Origin: Tetrastigma voinierianum
Taxonomy: Eukaryota; Streptophyta; Magnoliopsida; Vitales; Vitaceae
NCBI GenBank assembly: GCA_016808115.1
Contig: JAEQBH010000193.1
Location: 868,001-932,000, forward strand
Reading direction: 5' to 3'
Length of the DNA stretch: 64,000 bases
In this document: one piece after another, positions 55,231-64,000 of the stretch
Layout: every line of letters starts with the position of its first letter
Numbering within the stretch: position 1 is the first letter of the stretch
Notes under the pieces: model-generated
Told to the model about the DNA's origin: nothing
What the model saw: only the letters and a program-made list of their open reading frames with translations
Databases searched by the model: none
Translations under genes and position numbers: made by a program

Positions 55231-55800
55231 CTCATGCTCTGCGGTGCCATTCCCAGGAGACCCGGAAGTCAAAAAGAAAGAACGAGTTTTCTAAATTCTT
55301 GGATATTTTCAAGAAAATAGAAATAAATATCCATTCTTGAGAGGTGACTATGATCAAATGCATCCCCATCTACAGGAAATTCGAAGGTGAGTGCGAAGCG
55401 AGAAAAGAAAGATATTTGAGGAGGGTATAAGTTAACCGACTACTTCATGCAATGCCGTATCATGAAGCTCAATAAAGAGGGTGAAGGCACTGGCGGTTTC
55501 ATATTCCACATTATGAAATGTGAGTTAGCACTATGTGACTGGAGTAGAGTATAAATTTGATGCCTCTATCGGTTGTGTAGAGACTTGGTTGGGAACTAAC
55601 GGCAGTGCTTCTGGATGGTGATGGATCAATGGCACAACGGAGGCATTACGGAAGGAGTACCGTCAAGGTTGAAATTCATTTCGATAGATTTTGTTATCAT
55701 GCGAGGATGGGAGGAAGATCTCGAGTTCCTCTGTTTGGGCACAAGGAAGACCTTTCTTAGGGAAATAGGATTTGCCTTAGTTTGTCTGAGGTGAGGCCCG
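55231..55800 (+). pseudogene. Element C protease and linker
   Basis: The linker reads CGAIPRRPGSQKE-like, FSKFLDIFKKIEINIPFL (in frame shifts) and QMHPHLQEI. The protease starts GGFIFHIMKCELALC, then CDWSRV where family members have CD-SGA, so the catalytic D-S-G is disrupted. The distal half SIDFVIMRGWEEDLEFLCLG preserves the strand before LGRPF. Inactive. Confidence 0.75.
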
Positions 55801-56289
55801 ACACTCGGAGTTGGAATGGTAGTTGCGTTTTAATAATAGGAATCTAGGACATCTAATGTGGGGAAGGCAGTTGTGGTACATGAAGCAATAGCCTTCTCGA
55901 TGATGGGAAAGTGAATTAAGTTATATCATTCAAGGCTCTATCAATGGAAATTGGGAATGATTTTAAATTGTGAGGCTTTGATTGTGAAGTTCGACTAAGT
56001 TGTTTAATAATGAAACAGTCTCGAGTATAAATGTAAACAGTCAAGATGAAGTAGGCAGCGGAGACCACGAAAACTGCGTGGGTACAGAAACTGAGTGAGA
56101 AGGGTTAACATTAGAGGAGTTTACTTGATCCATTTGAAATATGAGTTTTTAGAGCGGAAAGAAGCAGATTATCATATCAGGCTGCATTGGCAGGCGAAGA
56201 GCGAGAGATAATAGCTGGTAATTTGAGAAAATACAAGGAAGCGGTGCTTGGTCAGATTAGAATCTGAAGGGCATCAGTCCCTCTGTTGT

Positions 56290-57130
56290 ATGCATAAAAT
56301 ATTCTTTGGAAGATAATGAGCACGACAGGCATCAAGGAGGCAGGAACCAGGTCATGAAAGAAGTTATGGAAAGGATGCAAAGTGGTTCCAATCTGGGTTT
56401 CATATATGCTATATGGAGCGGGTTCTTGGGTAAAGCCCGTTACATGTAGTTCGAGAAAGGTGGATTCAACTGTAATCGATGAAAAGAATGAACTTGTTCC
56501 TATGAAGCGTGACGGGGATGGAGGGGTTTGTATCGCTCTGGAAAATTGAATCTGCTGACGAGGAAATGATCATTTCCCCTACCTTTCATCGATCAAATCT
56601 TTGGATAGGTTGGCGGGGACACCCTCATTTTATTTTCTTAGATAAGGTACTCTGGATATGTAAATATGTGCATGAAGATCCCGAGAAAACCACACTTGCC
56701 CACATGCCCATTTGGTACTTTTGCTTTTAGAAGAATGTCATTTGGGCGTATGTGCTCCTAGTACCTTCAAAGATGCATGATGTCTATATTTTCTGATCGC
56801 CGAAGAAGTTGCTTGTTTTCATGGATGACTTTCAGTGTATGGATCGGTTTTGAAACGATGCACATAACTGAGGACGATTACTTGAAAGGTGCAAAAGACG
56901 AAATCAGCTCTGAATTGGGAAAAATGTTTATGGATTTACAAAAGGATTGTCTTAGGAGCTGTGGTTTACCAGTGAAGGGCTTGAAGTAGACCAAGCAAAG
57001 GTTTCAATTATAAGAGACCCTAATGCCACCCACTACGATCAGAATCAAGGGATTTCTTGGACATCTTTGGATTTTATAGAAGATTTATGAGATTTTCTCA
57101 AAATTGCTAGACCCTTATGGAACTAAGAGA
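56290..57130 (+). pseudogene. Element C reverse transcriptase
   Basis: VMKEVMERMQ, then GFIYAIWSG, KGGFNC and EKNELVPMKRD cover the fingers. NDHFPLPFIDQIFG (about 56565-56610) is the site occupied by an insertion in element B. Then EKTTLAHMPIWYF/CPFGTFAFRRMSFG, MMSIFSD and VFMDDF (about 56815-56832) give the active site with both Asp. IRGFLGHLGFYRRF closes the domain. The protease-RT linker at 55801-56290 is closed in all frames. Confidence 0.85.
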
Positions 57131-57640
57131 AAGATGTAAGTTTATTTTGATGAATCACCTTTTGAAAGCATTTCGGAAGAGGAAATCAAATCAGTTAGTG
57201 GAAGCTCCATCATGGCAAAACAGATTAGACAAAGAATTTGAGATCATGTGTGATGCAGTGATTTTGCAATAGAAATTTGTATTGGAGATAGAAAAGATGA
57301 AAAGTGTTCAAGGCCATCTATTATGCCTGCTTGACCTTCAATGAAGCACAAAGAAAATTTCTCTACTACTGAAAAGGAGAATCAATAGTGTTTGCATGTG
57401 AAAAATTCGAGGCCATATATTTTAAGGTCCCATGTTGTTATACACAACGATCATGCGACAATTAAATATTTAATGGCAAAGAAGGAAGCAAAAATAAGAC
57501 CGTCAATTGGGTATTATTGTTGCGGGAATTTGATTTAGAAATTAAAAACAAAAAAGACGTGTGATATGATAAGTGATCACTTATCAGTAGAAGGAACCCA
57601 GCATGCGAGAAAGGAAGAGAAATAAGCGAGAAAATTTTCG
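57131..57640 (+). pseudogene. Element C RNase H
   Basis: KDVSLF-FDESPFESI, EFEIMCDAVILQ, the STTEKENQ-VFACEKFE helix, HNDHATIKYLMAKKEAK and LLREFDLEIKNKKDV-DMISDHLS follow in order over shifting frames. The catalytic Asp and Glu positions are traceable. Confidence 0.85.
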
Positions 57641-58860
57641 GATGAGCGATTATTTGTTTGTCACTCCAATCACCATGGTATCTTGATACTCGTGAATTTC
57701 TTGGCATGAGTTATGCCACAGTGGCTACCGGAGAAAAAGTTAAGGTGACGATGAATTACTACATCTGGGATGATCCATATTTGTTTTAGAGAGGGCTTAT
57801 CTGATTATATAAGGAGATGTGTACGGGAAAGTGAGCAAAGCAAGATTTTACAAGAATGTAAGTGCATCACCTTATGGAGGACCTTTTGGGGAGATAAAGC
57901 TTGACCCACTAATTCTCGTCGAGATTTTCTTGGCTACAATTTTTAAGGGTACATTTTGAATGGGTAAGTTGTGTGATCAATGCCAAGAATAAATATCGAC
58001 AAAAGGCATGAGATGCCCACTGCAAAGTATCTGATGTGATTGCAATTGTTTACGATGTATGGGATGGATTTTATGGGGGCCTTTTCGATTTCATTTGGAA
58101 ATATATCCCACATGCTCTATTTATGGATTATGTATCAAAATTGGTAAAAGCGGCTGACTTGTCCTAGAATGATGTAATCTGATTGTGGGGTTTTACAAAA
58201 GAAATATTCTTAGCGATTTAGGAGAGCTGAGTAGTGATGGAGAAGCCATTTGCAAATAAGGTGTTTAATGAGCTTCGCTGGCAGATACGTTATCAAACAC
58301 ATTATGAGCTTGACATCGCCCTTGACAAATGACAGCTGAAATTTCCAGCAGAGAAATAAAGAAAAGTGCAGGAAAAGAAGTGTGTGAGTTCTAGCGGGGA
58401 AAGATTGGTCTTTGAAGCTTGATGATGCATTATGGCATACAGGGCACTTATAAACTCCATTGGAATGTCCTACGGACTTGTCTTTGGAAAACCATGTCAT
58501 CTCCCTCTTGAAGCTGGAATACAAAGCCATGTAGGCCATCAAGCAGTTGAACCGATTTCAAAATTGCAAAAGGAAGAGAGACTTCTCAAGCTGAATGAAT
58601 TTGGAAGAAGCTGAAAGCGAAGCCTATGACAATGCTGGAATATCTGAGACAAGACAAAGAAATGGCATGATCAAAAGTTACAGGAAAGAGTTGAAGCGAG
58701 GATCGAGTCTTGCTGTTGCTCAGTTAAAGTTATTTCGAGTGCGAGGAAATCAAAGTGGAGTGGACCATATCTGGTGGTGTCGAGTACTATCTTTGGGCGT
58801 GCTTTCGGCGATCTTTGAGGGAAGAATTCAAAGTTAATGGGCAAGGCCCGAAACACTATC
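57641..58860 (+). pseudogene. Element C integrase
   Basis: The N-terminus reads MRCVRESEQSKILQECK (about 57815-57860) and GGPFGEIKLDP, relics of the zinc finger. LLLFTMYGMDFMGAFSISF-like and FGNISHML fragments mark the core. The C-terminus is well kept: 58432-58614 reads YGLVFGKPCHLPLEAG, HVGHQAVEPISKLQKEER and LLKLNEFGRS, and 58595-58837 reads EAYDNAGISETRQRNGM and the VDHIWWCRVLSLGV barrel. Several frameshifts are present. Confidence 0.83.
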
Positions 58861-59656
58861 TCGAAACGAGGAGAAAGAAAAGGAAGAACTCAGTGGAGTG
58901 AATTGAGAGAGAGAAAGCTTAAAGCAGGCTAGTCATTCAGGGACCAAAATGGAAGGCTAATGGGAGCGACCCGTATGGATTTTTAGTTTCTTTAAATGAA
59001 CTTAGATTTTTTTATGTTGTGCGCGTTTTGAACTTTTTTTGGATTTTCTAGTCATGATTTGTTGTTAAATTGCACAGAGTTAGTACTAGATGAATTTAAT
59101 CCTTTTGGAATTCTTTTGTAATATGCGAGATGAAGAATCAAATGGCTCGGGCTAGAGAAGGAACAAACTCGGGACTGCTCTACCGCACTTCACGGGAAAG
59201 AAACATTTCAGAAAAAGGGAGTACTTTTCTTCATAAGTCTGTGAAAATTGAATGAGATACATTTTTGAAGATTCTTTGTGTGAGAATGATTAAATGGATG
59301 CTAAGAATGTGCGAGTGTAGGAATGAAAAGGCTGTCGAATGCATCAAATTTAGGGCAAGTGCAGGCTAAGTCGCGACCCAGATTTTATATCGCGCAAATG
59401 GATTGAGAGTCGAGGTCAGAACTTAGCCGGTGATCAAGAAGGAACAAAGGGCAGAGGTCGCGACATAAATTGAGGTCGCGATACAACCATTCAAAAGAGC
59501 GCGAGGGTCGCGACAACCAATTATGTCTCAACACCGATAAACGCAGCCGATGACAACTTGTCCTCCCACAAGTAACTTATGTCGCGATAAACAAGAATAA
59601 GTCGCTATACATAAGAGACAAGTAGCTACCGGGCGTTTTTACCAGCCTTAAATTTA
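58861..59656 (+). other. Spacer between pol and env-like region of element C
   Basis: Non-coding. Perfect GTCGCGAC occurs at 59370, 59457 and 59507, with GTCGCGAT variants at about 59475 and 59581. A T-rich stretch (about 58980-59050) resembles the equivalent in element B (28560-28620). Confidence 0.8.
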
Positions 59657-60647
59657 ATGACAAGACACAATCGCAACAAATTAAAGTCCCACAAAACACA
59701 AATAAATGAAGTAAATAAAGAGCCCAACATAATAATTGAATTGCAATCAGCGGAGAAATTCCCTCCACTATCATCTCCTTCCTCAAGCAACACAACCTTT
59801 CGTCTCAGATATTCTCCGGTTCTCTATTCGCAAACCCTAAATCGAATCTCTTCTAAAACTCGATTTAACGGCCGAACCTTCAACCTCATCCCAAACCCGA
59901 GCGAAATCATGGAGGAGTATACCTGCATCAAGGGGTCTATCTCGAATTAAAGGGAGAACAGCCGGAACAACTGTGGGGTTCAATCAGCTAGCAAAGAAAC
60001 AGAGGAGAAAGGGAAAAAGAAAGCAAAGAAGAAGAAGAGGGAAGACGAAGTTCGTCTTCGTAATGCTTTCTCCGTCCTGGAAAGCACTATGCCGGGAAAT
60101 GGATGGTAGAGAAAGAGGTTTCAGCCAACTCATCTCACCATTCAAGGAATTAATAGAGCAGAGAGGGTGGGGAGAATTCTGCAAACATCAAAAATCTGGA
60201 TATGCAGCAGTCGTCCGAGAATTTTACTCCAATCTGGTTGGAAGGAAGGAGAACTCGTTTATGCTCGGGAGGAGCTCAGTGCCTTATGGAGCAAAGACTA
60301 TTAATGAGATGTATGGAATGGAAGGGAAAAAGAACGGATCAAAATTCAAGAAGCTGATGAACAACCCTAACCGTGAGAAGATTGCGAGAAAATTAACAGA
60401 TGGTAAAGGGCAGTGGAAGAAAGGGAAAGGAGAGCAAAAGACCCTGAGCAGGGGAGATTTGACAGAAGAAGCAAAGGTGTGGTTTTACTTCCTAGCCTCT
60501 ATTCTGGTCCCTACCAAGCACGTCTGCACAGTAAGAGAACAAGAAGCAATCCTTCTCTATGCCATACTGAAGGGATACAAGATTGATGCTGGAACGGTTA
60601 TTGAAAATTCTATAATGAGGTATCATGAAGGTATTAAACGGGCTTGA
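59657..60647 (+). pseudogene. Element C env-like ORF, plant transposon protein domain
   Basis: Two overlapping frames: 59657-59950 (97 codons; N-terminal, Ser/Thr/Arg-rich) and 59973-60647 (224 codons). The second begins with a basic KKQRRKGKRKQRRRRGKTKF stretch from an alternate frame, then FSQLISPFKELIEQRGWGEF, AAVVREFYSNLVGRKE, SSVPYGAKTINEMYGM, EEAKVWFYFLASILVPTKHV and AILLYAILKGYKIDAGTVIE. This order matches the PF20167-type plant transposon protein domain that accompanies Athila-type elements. No signal peptide or membrane helix is seen. One frameshift near 59950 separates the frames. Function is unknown; the env label is positional only. Confidence 0.82.
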
Positions 60648-61526
60648 TCCCTCACCCAAAGAATCCATCACAAGGTTATATATTAGGATGGTGTGCGGAA
60701 CTTGGGAAGAAGAAGAAGAGTGTCCGTTGTTTCACCCACCACCCGACTCCGGGAGCAAGCAAGGCCAAAGAATCAAAAGAAAAAGGGGGTCATAGTAGAA
60801 ACAGATTCAAGGGATGAAAATGAAAATGCAATACAGGAAGAAGACACCCTTCTGGTGGCAGAAGAAGAAGAAAATCTAGAAGCACATCAAGAAGGGAATA
60901 CTTTTATGTTTCCAGATGATAGAGAACAAGAAGATAGAAGCCCAATAGATTTCGACACCCCACTAGCCACTCTCCCCTTTAAGGAACAAAGGATTTCAGA
61001 GAACTCCGAGAAAGCCTAAGGGGAGCCCAGAGAATAATAAATAATGGAAATGCTCAATTCCCATCCAAAAGAAAGTGAAGAAAGGGAAGATAATGGAACC
61101 TAAGAAAAGTTCGAGAAGAAGTTTATGAAAAGAATTGAAGAGAAGGGATCAACAATGGGAAGAGGAGATGAACGGTAAGAGAAGAAGCATATGAAGCCGA
61201 GATGAAAAGAAGATATCAAATAATGGGAAGCAAGAGATGAGCGTAGCGAGGAGCAGATGAAAAGATCCCGGAGCAAAGAAGAAGAAAAATTTAAGAAGGA
61301 AATGGAGGAAAGGGATCAAGATCTACTAAAGAAGTTAAAGCTAAGCCATGAATCATTCTACAACAATGAGTATGATCGTGACTCTCAGCTCTTAAAACTC
61401 ATAAAGGAAAGGGATTCAGATCAAGAAGCCAAGACTAAGGAGCAGATCAAGGGATTCAAGTTCCTATACATGTCAATGTTCAAGGATTTCGAGAAAAGGA
61501 TGAAGGACAAGAGATCAAGAGCTTGA
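60648..61526 (+). pseudogene. Element C env-like ORF, acidic and coiled-coil tail
   Basis: After a frame change the ORF 60693-61019 encodes a basic start then a strongly acidic, low-complexity region (ETDSRDENENAIQEEDTLLV, EEEENLEAHQEG). The ORF 61257-61526 (89 codons) is Lys/Glu-rich and helical: EEEKFKKEMEERDQDLLKKL, SHESFYNNEYDRDSQLLKLI and KGFKFLYMSMFKDFEKRMK, with heptad-like spacing. It probably formed one protein with the preceding domain. It ends without a hydrophobic anchor. Confidence 0.7.
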
Positions 61527-63507
61527 TTTAATAAAGATGCCTTCAAGAAAGGTCCGCTTGAAAATTTGGATTTGATCAATAAATCTTTTCCAAATTTTTG
61601 TCATGACTCCAAATGGAACGTGACAATGAACACACTGGGCACCGAGACAAGATGATCCGACAAAAAGGTCGATCTCACAAATGAATTGATCCTTGAAGAA
61701 CAGATCGAAAGGGAGAATGACAAGAGTTAAGAAGAGAGTGTACGAAATTTCAAATTCAATCCTAATTTCATACCTCGATCTCGGATCCCTCCCAACATTT
61801 TTGCTCGTCCCTCAAAAAGAAAAAAATAGACCTTCCCATTGATTTATCCTTCTTTTCCCCTCTTCCTTATTGTTGTTCTCAACTGTTGCATTACATCATG
61901 AATAAAACAAGAAAATTTGTGAAAAAGGAAATGTTTGCTTGATTGCAGTTAGTTGTATTGTTATTTTGGTTGCTTGACTTGTTAGGAGAATAACATTAGG
62001 ATTTAGTTCAAAAGTGAAAATGCTTAAATATCATAATCTGAACTAGTTGAAGTAGTTTGACTATTAGGTAGACTTGAACACAAATAATTGCAGAATCATG
62101 GCATGAATAAAGAAACTGGAATTAGGAGTATTTATCGCTCGTTTAAATTCACTTAGTTGCAAAATTGGAAAATTGTTATTGTCGATGGAACAAAATACTT
62201 GATTAAAATAATGTAAGTAGACAGTGAATAAGTACAAGTTTTGAAGAAATAATACACATGGGTCAACAAAACTTATGAAACTTTTGACAGGAATTAGGAA
62301 TATCTTCTGGGGAATTCAGGATTTAAAATCCACAGTCCTAGAACTTGTTTGATTATTGATTGAGGCTAAATTCAGTGAAAAACAACCAACGTAAAATGAT
62401 AGAGGGGCCATCCGTACCTACTTTTAAGCTACCCTCAAAATATGCTTAAGCATATTCTCTAGTTTCTGATTTGAGCCAAATAAGCCTTATTTCTTCAATA
62501 AACAACAATTGAAAACTGAAATGCCCTTCCTTGCAATAAACCTACAGTAAAGAACCCAAATTATCCAGTTTCTAGATCATAAAAGCTTAGTATAAAGAAG
62601 AACAAGTTCGGGGGAATAATATTCTGCATTTTGACAAGAAGGGGTTGAAGAAGTAAAGAAGCGTAAGCTAGTGAAATAAGGAATAAAAGTTTTGGTCTTG
62701 TGGCCTATTCCTTGAACAATTAAGCTCAGAGGGTGTTTTAACACCTAGCACCCTAATGCCAATCGGTATGGGAGCAGCACTGCCCTCAAGAGCACAGAAG
62801 CCCAAGAAGACAAAACATTGCACTATTCCAAATCTTTAGAGAAATACAAAGGCAAAGGGAGTTAAAGAACAAAGGAATTCATTCGACCAAGTACATATGG
62901 AAGTTGAGATTCCATAAAAGAATCTAAAAGGAGGAAGTGCTAAGATTGAGGAGAATCAGAAAGAACAAAATGAAAAAGGAAGAAAGTCGAGGCAACAATG
63001 TAGAGATAAGATGGAACTGCACTTTACAAACTTAAATTTTTCCATTATCTACCCAATTACCTAAGCCCAACATTACAAGCTCCGAAGACTCATTGATTTT
63101 GAAGGTTGAATTTACCACATTGAGCGGAGATCAATATGAAAAACAAGCATATGGCCCGATAAATAATAAGAAAACTCCTTAAGATTAATTTAATTCAACA
63201 TGAAGATGAAAAGTGATTGATGACTCCGCATTAATAATAATACGTAACAAGACTTGTTAAATAAACTCGTTTTAAATACAATAGTTTATCCATGTAATTT
63301 TGTAATAGAAGTACACTATGCCTTGTTCTGCATCGAAACCCGAAATTTGAAATAATAGTGATATTCTAATTCCGCATCGGCGGGTGGAATGAGAAAGACT
63401 ATGAAATGAATCAAAATGTCCTTAAAAATTTTCTGCTTATTTGCTCGAGGACAACAATTTTCTTTTCTTTGCTCGGGGGACAAGCAAAATTTTAGTTTGG
63501 GAGAATT
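61527..63507 (+). other. 3' non-coding tail of element C, with PPT
   Basis: No ORF. Homologous to 31101-33026. Ends TTTTAGTTTGGGAGAATT (PPT) at 63490-63507 before the 3' LTR. Confidence 0.85.
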
Positions 63508-64000
63508 TGATGAGTTCAAAACTCATTAGATTTTTAATCCATTTTTTCTTGAGTTTAATGAGAATAATGGAGGAATTGTCTGTTAAAACTGATAATTGAA
63601 TCAAATTCCACTATAGGAAAATATAAAGGTAAAATTCAAATTAGCAAAATCATAAGAAATCGCCATAGCTGTAATTGAAATCAAACCTGAATTTAAGTCG
63701 TGATAGAAGGAAAGCCTAAAGAATGTCACGACATCAACAAATTTGGCCTCAGTTAAGAAACCGGTTATTTAACAATAAGTCGCGGACTCAAGAAGGAAGT
63801 TGAGACAAAGAATGACTTGGTCAAGATTAAAAGAAGGCCAAATGAAGACGCTCTGCGTCGCGACATCACGCGATGTCGCGACACCAAAAGGAGATAATTA
63901 ACGCCGCGGATACCACCATGAGGTCGCGACAAGGAGTCGCCTTCAGTTACAAGAACAAACTTTCTCAACTAAAAGAAGTCGCAACTAATTTTTGAAAGAA
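63508..64000 (+). repeat. 3' LTR of element C, first 493 bp
   Basis: It starts TGATGAGTTCAAAACTCATTAG like the 5' LTR and continues beyond the window. Perfect GTCGCGAC occurs at 63857, 63875 and 63923. Confidence 0.9.

Larger units (their letters stand above)
50344..64000 (+). mobile_element. Athila-lineage retrotransposon (element C)
   Basis: Sister of element B: 5' LTR, degenerate PBS, gag, protease, RT, RNase H, integrase, motif-rich spacer, env-like region, tail, PPT and the first 493 bp of the 3' LTR. It is inserted in Copia-2 integrase. The five bases before it are GTCAT, the predicted target duplication, whose partner lies past position 64000. Confidence 0.9.

Noticed and set aside
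59973..61526. Host gene carrying the transposon-protein domain
   Set aside because: It lies between integrase and PPT/LTR in element C and in the same place in element B, so it belongs to the retrotransposon.

Overview
The window looks like plant nuclear heterochromatin made almost entirely of decayed, nested LTR retrotransposons. I found no host gene, rRNA, tRNA, CRISPR array or bacterial feature. The plant assignment rests on three things: an exact tRNA-Asp primer-binding site, Athila-type gag and env-like (plant transposon protein) sequences, and chromovirus and Copia polyproteins of plant type. The longest open frame is only about 226 codons, and every element is broken by stops and frameshifts. 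Pol domains are therefore annotated as pseudogene segments read across several frames.

Layout. (1) 1-4323, minus strand: 5' part of an Athila-like Ty3 element (protease, gag, PBS, 5' LTR), cut by the window edge. (2) 4328-4434: four hairpins in a row at the junction with the next element. (3) About 4435-8098 and 35366-36139, minus strand: one Copia element (Copia-1) split in two. Its integrase reads from one half into the other once the intervening block and one copy of a 5-bp target duplication (CTTCA) are removed. (4) 8099-35365, plus strand: the inserted block, an Athila-lineage nest with three LTRs (LTR-a, LTR-b, LTR-c). LTR-a is interrupted by a complete Tekay/Del-like chromovirus (9411-18228) and then truncated into a 0.6-kb tail. 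LTR-b to LTR-c frames a complete gag-pol-env-like interior (element B) whose reverse transcriptase holds a 1.6-kb solo-LTR-like insertion. (5) 36140 to about 38160, minus strand: 3' end of another element with an LTR and a plant-transposon-protein ORF. (6) 38568-47965, minus strand: a second Ty3 element with both LTRs, the right one truncated. (7) 47966-50343, minus strand: a second Copia fragment (Copia-2). (8) 50344-64000, plus strand: element C, a sister of element B, inserted in Copia-2. It has a 3.06-kb 5' LTR, gag-pol, an unusually open env-like region and the start of the 3' LTR.

The most notable signals are these. A self-complementary octamer, GTCGCGAC, is massed upstream of the TATA box in the Athila B/C LTRs and recurs in the spacer just before the env-like ORF. 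An unrelated LTR carries a similar array built from AGCGAAATTTCGCT. The insertion history can be read from target duplications and an empty site. The env-like reading frames of element C are better preserved than its pol. Copies differ mostly by indels and block changes, so part of the decay may be uncorrected sequencing or assembly error.
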